Part shown: piece after piece, positions 1-6,000 of the stretch | Numbering within the stretch: the first letter of the stretch is position 1 | Layout: each line of letters begins with the position of its first letter | Assembly (NCBI GenBank): GCA_018061585.1 | Contig: JAGOTU010000030.1 | Coordinates: 1-8,983 of the forward strand | From: Minisyncoccota bacterium | GTDB lineage: Bacteria; Patescibacteriota; Minisyncoccia; Phycocordibacterales; UBA2100 | DNA: 8,983 nt | Direction: 5' to 3' | Position numbers and translations under genes: made by a program | The notes under the pieces: model-generated | What the model was told of the DNA's origin: nothing | What the model saw: the letters and a program-made list of their open reading frames with translations, nothing else | Database searches by the model: none

Positions 1-387
1 TCTGCATACCGCTCGTTCGATACACAAGAGACATTGAAGGAGGGTTACAAGGTACGGTACGGCGCAGGTACCGCGAATTCGTTCTCTGCTGACCAGGGAT
101 ATTCGGAACACCAGCTCGGAACGACCCTCGACTTTACGATGCCGGAACTAGGAACGGGTCTCGTCGGGTTCGATAAAACTCCCGGATTTCCCTGGCTCAA
201 GGATCATGCCCACGAGTACGGATTCATCCTCTCGTACCCCAAAGGCAACGGACACTTTGTGTTTGAACCGTGGCACTGGCGCTACGTGGGCGTGGAGCTC
301 GCGTCGCGATTACATCAGGAAGGAAAAAGCTTTTACGACCTCGATCAGCGCCTGATCGATACGTATCTGATCTCGTTCAACGATTAA
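1..387 (+). CDS. D,D-carboxypeptidase, VanY/LdcB-like (peptidase M15), 5'-truncated
   Basis: This is the C-terminal 128 residues of a zinc peptidase that trims the D-Ala end of peptidoglycan stem peptides outside the cytoplasmic membrane. The reading frame is open from base 1, so the start, any signal peptide and any membrane anchor lie outside the window. An early SAYRSF segment precedes the M15 signature SEHQLGTTLD, which supplies the zinc-binding His and Asp. Further on, EPWHWRY carries the third zinc ligand. All key residues visible in this part are intact, so the enzyme is probably active. It ends with TAA, and its last 11 bases overlap the end of the convergent tspO-like gene. No terminator is visible between the two. 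The family call is firm; the choice between D,D- and L,D-specificity is not settled by this fragment. Confidence 0.9.
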   Translation, partial: SAYRSFDTQETLKEGYKVRYGAGTANSFSADQGYSEHQLGTTLDFTMPELGTGLVGFDKTPGFPWLKDHAHEYGFILSYPKGNGHFVFEPWHWRYVGVELASRLHQEGKSFYDLDQRLIDTYLISFND

Positions 388-784
388 GGTACGTAATCGT
401 AAGCTGGAGGACAGTCGCGAACGATACCCACGCGAGATACGGGATATTCACATACGTGACCCACGGTATATAGGAGTAAATCGCATAGAGCGCCCACACG
501 AGCGTGATCAAGACCAATACAATATCGATCGACGCTAACGCATTGCTGCGCAGACCGAACTGAAGCGGAGTGAACGCCGCGTTGAAGATCAGATTCAATA
601 CGAACGGAAGTGCGACCGCGTACGGCACGCTGCCCTTCCATGCCGAATAGAAAACCGTCCCGAACGAGACCGCGATGATCGCATACAGCACTGACCATAC
701 CGGACCGAATAGCCACGAGGGCGGGGCCCATGTCGGTCGAATGAGTTCGGCATATCGAACCGTACTATCTGTTGCGTTGGGCAT
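377..784 (-). CDS. TspO/MBR family (tryptophan-rich sensory) membrane protein, short form
   Basis: A 135-residue integral membrane protein of the TspO/translocator family, whose members bind porphyrins and other tetrapyrroles and are linked to stress responses. The signature RPTWAPPSWLFGPVWSVLY lies at residues 16-34. It is followed by hydrophobic helices near 35-47, 55-72, 83-105 and 112-132, and a typical C-terminal PYLAWVSFATVLQ. Family members usually run to about 155-160 residues with five helices. Here the helix before the signature is absent and only a short polar N-terminus remains. The ATG lies 2 nt after the stop of the VOC-family gene, so co-transcription is likely. However, a perfect TATAAT 8 nt before the ATG could also give its own start. 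Ligand and physiological role cannot be read from the sequence. Confidence 0.88.
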   Translation of the reverse strand: MPNATDSTVRYAELIRPTWAPPSWLFGPVWSVLYAIIAVSFGTVFYSAWKGSVPYAVALPFVLNLIFNAAFTPLQFGLRSNALASIDIVLVLITLVWALYAIYSYIPWVTYVNIPYLAWVSFATVLQLTITYLNR

Positions 785-786
785 GC

Positions 787-1713
787 TTAGGCATTATACG
801 CGGCTTCTAGCTCAGCGATGTTTATTTTTTTCATCTTGAGCATAGCGCTCATCGCTTTCTTTGCTTTTTCTGTATCGCTCGACGAAAGTAATTCACCCAT
901 TCGCTTCGGTGCGATCTGCCACGACACACCGTATTTATCCTTGAGCCAGCCACACTGCTCGCTCTCGGGAACTGCCGACATGCTCTTGAAGAAAAAATCT
1001 GTCTCTTCCTGATCTGCAGTCTCTACCGAGAGGGAGACCGCCTCGTTGAACTTGAAGTCGTGCTCCGGACCACCATCCATCAGTGCGAACCATTGGCCAT
1101 CAAGCATGATGTCTTCGAACATGACACCGCCGTCCACTCCCCCCGGCATACCCGGCGGATACTTTGCAACCATTCCTATCCTGGAGTTCGTGAATAGTGA
1201 TGTATAGAAATGCCCTGCTTCCTCGGCCTTACCGGATACGTCCTTTGTGAATAAGAGTGCCGGAATGATGTTCGGTCGCGGCTCGCCGTCCGGATCCGTA
1301 AGGATGAGCTGCCAGTTCACTCCAAAGCGATCCTGTATCCATCCGAACATTTTACTGAACGGATACTCCTGTTTCGGCATTCTCACCAAACCCCCCTCGG
1401 AGAGTTTTGCCCAGAGCGCATCCAAATCGCTCGCCGCGTTTGGATTTCTGGACGGATCAAAGTTCACCATGAACGAGATCGCTGGTGTGAACTTAAAATA
1501 CGGTCCACCATCGAGTGCCTGGAATGTGAGTCCGTCGAGTTCGAAGATACCGGTCAGGATCTTGCCTGCCATTCCCTGCATCGGGCCCTCCGACATACCC
1601 TCGGGGTACTTCTGCATCTGCTTGATGGACGAATTAGGGAATACCGATACGTAAAAATTGATAGCCTCTTCGCAGTTCATATCGAACCAGAGGCACGGTG
1701 TGATCTTTTGCAT
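787..1713 (-). CDS. Tandem VOC-family (PhnB / 3-demethylubiquinone-9 3-methyltransferase-like) protein
   Basis: A 308-residue cytoplasmic protein made of two vicinal-oxygen-chelate domains of the PhnB type in one chain. Domain 1 (about 3-137) starts PCLWFDMNCEEAINFY and ends FGVNWQLIL. Domain 2 (about 149-276) starts IIPALLFTKDV and ends YGVSWQIAPKRMGELL. Each contains the family's FALMDGGP/FQALDGGP strand. The C-terminal tail, KAKKAMSAMLKMKKINIAELEAA, is typical of this family. Such proteins are often annotated as methyltransferases because of an old Pfam name; no methyltransferase motif is present and the substrate is unknown. The start is ATG, 31 nt downstream of the MliC-domain gene, with TACAGT 6 nt before it and no clear Shine-Dalgarno. 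The tspO-like gene follows after 2 nt. Confidence 0.85.
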   Translation of the reverse strand: MQKITPCLWFDMNCEEAINFYVSVFPNSSIKQMQKYPEGMSEGPMQGMAGKILTGIFELDGLTFQALDGGPYFKFTPAISFMVNFDPSRNPNAASDLDALWAKLSEGGLVRMPKQEYPFSKMFGWIQDRFGVNWQLILTDPDGEPRPNIIPALLFTKDVSGKAEEAGHFYTSLFTNSRIGMVAKYPPGMPGGVDGGVMFEDIMLDGQWFALMDGGPEHDFKFNEAVSLSVETADQEETDFFFKSMSAVPESEQCGWLKDKYGVSWQIAPKRMGELLSSSDTEKAKKAMSAMLKMKKINIAELEAAYNA

Positions 1714-1744
1714 AGACAGACTGTATTCGGAATTTGATTAAGTT

Positions 1745-2464
1745 CTACTGAACCCGCTCGAACGCGAGCTTATTGCCGCGATCCACGTATGTCATCTCAA
1801 GCGTCTCCGGGGTGAGCTTGTCGACACTAAATGTGAGGACCGAGTCGTCTCCTTCTTTGATCTGCATATATGTAATACCGTCCATCAGCTCGAATTTTGA
1901 TGCTTCCGGCTTCTGCTTCGTGAATGCAGTCCATGTCTGGCGCAATGACGGATCCCCGTCATATGAATCCACAACAGTGCCGTCTGCAAAGAATTCCCGC
2001 ATAAAAAGCGGATCCTGGACGCTGCGCCACTTACCTATGATATTCGCACTCACCGCAGCCGCAGCGTCCTGCGAAGCTCCTGCGCCTTCTGCGGGATCGC
2101 CCCAATTGAACGGCGCGTCCGTCTGGCTCGGAACAGGATCGCATTCATACGTGGTCCCCCCGGTGATCAATCGCACATGTTCCCCCGCGCCGGTGAACGT
2201 GAAGGCGCCGGTTCCGTATGTTTGCGTATCCTTCTGGATCAACTCTGCTTCCCGAAACGATGCATTCGGACCCGGGATGATACGGATCGAAGACATATCA
2301 GATGACGGTGACATTCGGAACTCAACACCATCAGCGCAGGTATATGCGTATGAGCCGTTCGTGTCTGCTATTTGCTCGATGGGCGCCTTATCGTACTGCG
2401 TAAATAGAACGACCCCGATAAAGACGATGGCGATGACGGCTGCCGCCGCGTAGGTGTGCTTCAT
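1745..2464 (-). CDS. Membrane-anchored MliC-domain protein with C-terminal beta-rich domain
   Basis: A 239-residue exported or membrane-tethered protein. Residues 6-22 form one hydrophobic segment with no lipobox Cys, suggesting an uncleaved N-terminal anchor. Residues about 38-110 match the MliC fold (lysozyme inhibitor): YTCADGVEFR, a central TYGTGAFTF, then TYECD. Cys43 and Cys108 sit where the family disulfide forms. A linker rich in Ala, Ser and Gly leads to a second domain (about 142-239) that begins IIGKWRSVQDP and reads like a small lipocalin-like beta fold. MliC proteins block host C-type lysozyme in proteobacteria; a role here in protection of the wall is inference. I chose ATG 2464 over an in-frame TTG at 2485, because the TTG falls inside the probable promoter and adds a polar stretch before the anchor. 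Confidence 0.78.
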   Translation of the reverse strand: MKHTYAAAAVIAIVFIGVVLFTQYDKAPIEQIADTNGSYAYTCADGVEFRMSPSSDMSSIRIIPGPNASFREAELIQKDTQTYGTGAFTFTGAGEHVRLITGGTTYECDPVPSQTDAPFNWGDPAEGAGASQDAAAAVSANIIGKWRSVQDPLFMREFFADGTVVDSYDGDPSLRQTWTAFTKQKPEASKFELMDGITYMQIKEGDDSVLTFSVDKLTPETLEMTYVDRGNKLAFERVQ

Positions 2465-2471
2465 ATACGGA

Positions 2472-2501
2472 AGTATGAGCTTCAAAGCCTGTATATGTCA
2501 A
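2472..2501 (-). promoter_or_regulatory. Probable promoter of the MliC-domain gene
   Basis: On the minus strand a consensus TTGACA (2501-2496) is followed after 18 nt by CATACT (2477-2472, 4 of 6 consensus bases), and the ATG begins 7 nt later. Transcription would start at or next to the ATG, giving a leaderless mRNA. The -35 box is formed by one arm of the terminator hairpin of the preceding small gene. Confidence 0.5.
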
Positions 2502-2529
2502 AGGCCCGGGTTTCCCCGGGCCTTTGACA
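2496..2529 (-). terminator. Strong hairpin after the 37-residue ORF
   Basis: A perfect 15-bp inverted repeat (2496-2510 and 2515-2529) with a GC-rich core and a 4-nt loop that reads GAAA on the minus strand. It starts 2 nt after the stop of the small minus-strand ORF. The stem ends in only three T before GACA, so the U-tract is short and termination may be partial. Confidence 0.7.
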
Positions 2530-2531
2530 CT

Positions 2532-2645
2532 TTATGCGCGCTTTTTTGCGGCTCGAGCCTTGAGCATCGTTGCCTTAGTCGCAAGACGCTTAGCGGTCTT
2601 GCGCGACTTCGATTCACGAGGTGCGATCGGTGAAATTCTTCCCAT
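2532..2645 (-). CDS. Small basic protein (37 residues), unrecognised
   Basis: A short ORF starting MGRISPIAPRESKSRKTAKR and ending AAKKRA before TAA. About a third of the residues are Lys or Arg, there is no Cys and no acidic cluster, and the second half is Ala/Lys-rich and could form an amphipathic or nucleic-acid-contacting helix. Support for its being real: TACAAT lies 6 nt before the ATG (2657-2652), and a strong hairpin begins 2 nt after the stop, so it looks like a complete monocistronic unit. It lies 48 nt downstream of the TfoX-domain gene on the same strand. The composition resembles small ribosome- or nucleoid-associated proteins, but I do not recognise a family and give no function. 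Confidence 0.55.
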   Translation of the reverse strand: MGRISPIAPRESKSRKTAKRLATKATMLKARAAKKRA

Positions 2646-2693
2646 GCGGCGATTGTACACTCCCGGCGGCGCTTGGTCGAATGCGCCGTCCTC

Positions 2694-3032
2694 TCACTTG
2701 GCGCGTTTTTTATGTGCCTTCTTTTTTGGTGCCGGCAGCGAATCCGATATATCTAAAAGAATCTGCGGGAGGTCTTCGAGCAACGAGAGCTGTCTCTCCT
2801 CCACAATGTAGTGCGGACGCGCACCCGGGTATGGATCCCCTTGTTCGCATTCCGACTCCAGGGCCGCGCTCGCCGGAAGGATCTTTACATACAACAGATC
2901 GTCGCACACGAGCGCCACGACCTTGCCCTTGGCATAGAGCGCGTATTCTCCGAACATCGCGCGCGCCGTGAACGTTCCATCGTCGCCGAGCTTCTCGAGT
3001 ATGAATTCCATCGTTTCTATTTGGGTCGCCAT
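2694..3032 (-). CDS. TfoX N-terminal domain-containing protein
   Basis: A 112-residue protein consisting of a single TfoX N-terminal domain. The core motif ARAMFGEYALYAKGKVVAL lies at residues 23-41, followed by DDLLYVKI (44-51), PYPGARPHYIVEE (68-79) and LEDLPQILLD (85-94), all in the family order. A Lys-rich tail (PAPKKKAHKKRAK) closes it. Full-length TfoX/Sxy competence regulators are about 200 residues with a second domain; that domain is missing here, as in many stand-alone family members whose role is unknown. The assignment to competence is therefore not supported. AGGA/GGGG before the ATG could act as ribosome binding site, while TAGGAT 6 nt upstream could equally be a -10 box. A terminator for the preceding PurA-like gene lies just upstream. 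Confidence 0.85.
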   Translation of the reverse strand: MATQIETMEFILEKLGDDGTFTARAMFGEYALYAKGKVVALVCDDLLYVKILPASAALESECEQGDPYPGARPHYIVEERQLSLLEDLPQILLDISDSLPAPKKKAHKKRAK

Positions 3033-3055
3033 ATCCCCATCCTACACAAAAAACA

Positions 3056-3081
3056 AAAGCCCCGGGGATGCCCGGGGCTTT
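3056..3081 (-). terminator. Rho-independent terminator of the PurA-like gene
   Basis: An 11-bp perfect stem (3056-3066 and 3071-3081) with a 4-nt loop. On the minus strand it is followed by TGTTTTTTGTG, a good U-tract. It lies 30 nt after the stop of the PurA-like gene. Confidence 0.88.
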
Positions 3082-3111
3082 GGAGTTGTCGAAAGAACAA
3101 TGCGCGGATCG

Positions 3112-4458
3112 CTACGCCGCTCGAGTACCTCGCGCGCGCGACCGCTTGTCCGCCGCAGTCTGACCGTATGACGTCATGGAGATCGTTGTGCCGAGCATCT
3201 GCCCGATCAGATCGGCGTAGCGCTCATCGCGCAGACCGACGGTCTGATAGATCGGTGTCGAACTCTGTACGAGCTTGGTGATCTCCGCTTGCGCAACGAG
3301 GTCTTCTTTTATGGGATTCACGGGAATGCGCGAGAACTTCTCGTGCTTCCCCTGATACGCGAATGCCATCTGTACCTCCGGCAGATCTTGAATGCGATCC
3401 AGGTGCGTGATCGCGAGCGAGTCCACGCCGCCGCATACGTCGAGTGCGTATTGCGCAAGCACCACATCGAACCAACCGTTGCGAAACACACCTTGCGGAC
3501 CGATGTCATCGTTGTGACCGTCGGGCAGCAACTTCGTGAGCATCGCGTCTTCAGTCGGAAACGGACCTTCGCCATGGCGCGTGTGATACGCGCGAAGGAC
3601 GCCGATCTTTTCCACCGAGTAGTCGTACTCTGCCTCGCGCAAGAGCGTGAGCGCGTTGTCGAAGGTGGTCGTCGACCAGGTGGTATACGGATGGAATCCG
3701 CGCCACTCGTCGAGTAGTACGCCCTGTGAGCCCTCGAACAACAAATTCCCGTTGCGCGCGATGCGCCACAGATGTTTGTCGTCGACGATGTCGATATGCG
3801 TACCGATCTCGTGGAGCATACTTGCCCACTTGGTCGGCGGCGCGTCCGCGTACCACGCTCCCGTGCGATTCGCTGCAGGTGTATTCTCCAACTCCTTGTA
3901 CAATGGGTCGTCACCGAACTCACTCGCTACGTACTCGCGGATATTCGTGAGCTTGGCCGAGAGGCCTCGCTTGTCGGCGAGATCGCCGACACGGATAACA
4001 AGATCCGGACGCGCGATCGAGAGCGCCATCGTTTCGCCGATCCCCATTGCACAACTGCCATGACGACCGGTCCCGCGACGCGATTCGCGAACGCGATTCG
4101 CGTTCTTGCTGTAGGGTGCCACGATCAGTGCGTCACGATCGATCGAAAGACGCTTGAGCGGATCACGAACGCCGACCTGTTTGAGGAGTTCAGCTTCGTG
4201 AATGAGTTCGAACGGATCGACGAGCATGAATCGCGACAAGTGTGTCCGTATACCGGGCACGAATGTCGCGCTTCCGAACTGCCTGAACGTGTGATGACGG
4301 CCGTCGGGCAGCACCACATTGTGCGCAGCCTGCCCACCTCCGTTGAATCGGACGACCGACGCGTACCCGCCTCGGCGCCCGATGTAGTCCACCATGGTGC
4401 CTTTGCCGGCGTCACCGAACCCGAGGTCGGCGACGATGGTCGCGTGCTTCTTGATCAT
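3112..4458 (-). CDS. Adenylosuccinate synthetase (PurA) homologue, divergent
   Basis: A 448-residue protein, close to the usual PurA length of about 430. PurA joins IMP and aspartate using GTP to give adenylosuccinate. Recognisable landmarks in order: GFGDAGKG (13-20) for GDEGKG; GGGQAAHNVV (40-49) for GGHNAGHT; GTGRHG (129-134) for the IMP loop; FEGSQGVLLDEWRGFHPYTT (241-260); TRHGEGPFPTE (293-303); FRNGWFD (325-331); THLD (351-354) for TKLD; SYGQTAADKR near the end. Equivalents of E. coli Asp13, His41 and Gln224 are kept (Asp16, His46, Gln245). The Glu of GDEGKG is Ala, the Lys of TKLD is His, and one Arg of the TGRRRRTGW loop is lost, so nucleotide or substrate choice may differ. I take ATG 4458, preceded by AGGA at good spacing, rather than a start 21 codons upstream that lies in a terminator stem. 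Confidence 0.83.
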   Translation of the reverse strand: MIKKHATIVADLGFGDAGKGTMVDYIGRRGGYASVVRFNGGGQAAHNVVLPDGRHHTFRQFGSATFVPGIRTHLSRFMLVDPFELIHEAELLKQVGVRDPLKRLSIDRDALIVAPYSKNANRVRESRRGTGRHGSCAMGIGETMALSIARPDLVIRVGDLADKRGLSAKLTNIREYVASEFGDDPLYKELENTPAANRTGAWYADAPPTKWASMLHEIGTHIDIVDDKHLWRIARNGNLLFEGSQGVLLDEWRGFHPYTTWSTTTFDNALTLLREAEYDYSVEKIGVLRAYHTRHGEGPFPTEDAMLTKLLPDGHNDDIGPQGVFRNGWFDVVLAQYALDVCGGVDSLAITHLDRIQDLPEVQMAFAYQGKHEKFSRIPVNPIKEDLVAQAEITKLVQSSTPIYQTVGLRDERYADLIGQMLGTTISMTSYGQTAADKRSRARGTRAA

Positions 4459-4483
4459 ATTCCTGTCCTGGTTGTAAAAGACC

Positions 4484-4517
4484 AAAAGAAAAGGGAGCGC
4501 CGAAAATCGGCGCTCCC
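4484..4517 (-). terminator. Rho-independent terminator after the vWA gene
   Basis: An 11-bp perfect stem (4493-4503 and 4507-4517) with a 3-nt loop, followed on the minus strand by TTTTCTTTT (4492-4484). It begins 27 nt after the vWA gene stop and ends about 25 nt before the PurA-like ATG. It therefore either ends the upstream operon or limits read-through into the PurA-like gene. No convincing promoter is visible between the hairpin and that ATG. Confidence 0.85.
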
Positions 4518-4544
4518 GCAATGTGCAATTAGTTCAGCAGCGTG

Positions 4545-5984
4545 TCAAGCAAACGCCGCTTCGTCTACTTCGTCGATCACGGCCTGAGCTGCGAACGGCG
4601 TAAGTGCGCGTTTGACGTCGGCGATGCCCTTGGGATCAACGGCGCGTTCATGCATGTCAGCGAGGACCTGCGTGAGCGTCTTCTTCCCGCTCTGGATCGC
4701 CATGACGCCGATCATTGCCTCAGTGGTCCACCTCGCGTCAGAGAGACGAATGATGTGACCGTCCGGAATGCACTTGCGCCATGCCCCGAGGATCACCTCG
4801 TCGGCATAGGCTTCGCGCCCTTCCGCGCTCGCCTGCACCATGCCGGCGGGCACATAGTCGAACTCGAACGCTGTCTGGTCGCTGCCGCCACGTGTGACGC
4901 CAGCCTTCATCACGCCTTCGAACGTCGTGACCGTCCCGTCAATGTCGAGTTCGACCTTGTACGGAATGTCACGCATTCGCTCTTCGTGATGATTGTAGTT
5001 CTGCACGAAGACACGATACTTGCCCGGCTTCGCCGTGCCCTTGGGCCAGCGGATATTCTCCACGGGCTCACGGGTGTACGGAGCATGCGCGTTGCGATCG
5101 ACGTCGAGCTCGCCGCCGCACCTCGACTTCGGAGCACCATAGAAAATGTGCTCGCGATTCGGCGTGACGACATGCAGATCCAGATCGTCCTTGGTGTTCC
5201 AGATCAGCGTCGCGCGGATTGAGCAGTTCTCGAACCGGCCGCCGGCCTTCAAGAGGCGCTGACGAATTTCCGAATCGATGTCCGCCTGACGTTCCACCAT
5301 GGGCTTGGCCGTGTAGTACAGGAAGGTACGAAACCCCTTCTGCAACTCAGCAAAGATTTCCGGTGTCGGAATGTTCTTCTTGATCTTGTCGCCGAAGAGC
5401 CGTTCGACTTCGTCCTTGTCGACGAACGGGTACGGCGCCTCGTCGCCGGAGATGTGGCAGTAGCCCTTCTTGCCCCGCTTGGTGATCGCATCGATCCTGG
5501 TCTTGCGAGCCAGGAAGTACGCCAGGTTCTGGTAGGACTCCTGACCGGTGCCGCCGCCGCCCTTCTCGAGCCACATGCGCGACAGATCGTCGTCCATGCG
5601 CTCGTCGGATTCGAACTGGCCGATCTGAAGCGGCGCCGTGTCGACGGTTGCGTCGCCGATCGCAGCAAACATGATCTGCGGATCGGTGACTGCGCCCGAC
5701 ATGAACAACGCGCCGAGGAACGGCATTGTCTGTTCGTAAACGATGCGAGCGTCGTTGCCACGCGACTCGGTCACGTCCAGGCCGAATACGATCGGCGTAA
5801 CGTTCGGCATCATCGGAGTATCGAGACACTCGCGAGTGACGCCCTTCGGGTCGAGGTTCGGATGAACCCGGCCCACGCCGCTTTGCGTCATGCGATCGCT
5901 GTGCTCGAACGCGACACTGCTGTCACGAACGGAACGCAGCGCGACTTCGGCGTCACGGCTGGAACTGATCCTTGATGTCTTCAC
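4545..5984 (-). CDS. vWA-domain protein fused to DUF2135/YfaP-like beta domain
   Basis: A 479-residue cytoplasmic protein with no signal peptide or membrane segment. Residues about 63-225 form a von Willebrand A domain. The metal-site motif DVTES (70-74) satisfies DxTxS, so the metal site may be intact. A conserved QFESDERMDDDL (123-134), GGGG (142-145) with ESYQNLAYFLARKT, and ISGDEAPYPF follow. Residues about 252-378 read as a beta-sandwich domain: LIWNTKDDLDLHVVTP (260-275), GGELDVDRNA (290-299), ENIRWPKGTAKPGKYRVFV (309-327), matching the pattern of DUF2135/YfaP-type domains. A helical tail (about 397-479) is unassigned. The start is GTG, with AAGGAG 7 nt upstream, lying in the 16-nt gap after the pseudokinase stop, so the two are surely co-transcribed. 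vWA domains typically assemble complexes with kinases or ATPases; the partner here is probably the pseudokinase (inference). Confidence 0.8.
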   Translation of the reverse strand: MKTSRISSSRDAEVALRSVRDSSVAFEHSDRMTQSGVGRVHPNLDPKGVTRECLDTPMMPNVTPIVFGLDVTESRGNDARIVYEQTMPFLGALFMSGAVTDPQIMFAAIGDATVDTAPLQIGQFESDERMDDDLSRMWLEKGGGGTGQESYQNLAYFLARKTRIDAITKRGKKGYCHISGDEAPYPFVDKDEVERLFGDKIKKNIPTPEIFAELQKGFRTFLYYTAKPMVERQADIDSEIRQRLLKAGGRFENCSIRATLIWNTKDDLDLHVVTPNREHIFYGAPKSRCGGELDVDRNAHAPYTREPVENIRWPKGTAKPGKYRVFVQNYNHHEERMRDIPYKVELDIDGTVTTFEGVMKAGVTRGGSDQTAFEFDYVPAGMVQASAEGREAYADEVILGAWRKCIPDGHIIRLSDARWTTEAMIGVMAIQSGKKTLTQVLADMHERAVDPKGIADVKRALTPFAAQAVIDEVDEAAFA

Positions 5985-6000
5985 GTCTTTTCTCCTTCGG

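Noticed and set aside
787..1713. Ubiquinone methyltransferase
   Set aside because: This is a misleading legacy family name. The protein has two VOC folds and no SAM-binding motif.
2694..3032. Competence regulator TfoX/Sxy
   Set aside because: Only the N-terminal domain is present and no competence genes are nearby.
3112..4458. PurZ of 2-aminoadenine (Z-genome) phages
   Set aside because: PurZ proteins are shorter and replace the catalytic Asp of the GDxGKG motif. Here Asp16 is present and the length is that of ordinary PurA; no other Z-pathway or phage genes are seen.
3772..4587. A 271-codon plus-strand frame antisense to the PurA-like gene
   Set aside because: It runs through the terminator hairpin and mirrors the PurA frame; no protein-like motifs are visible.
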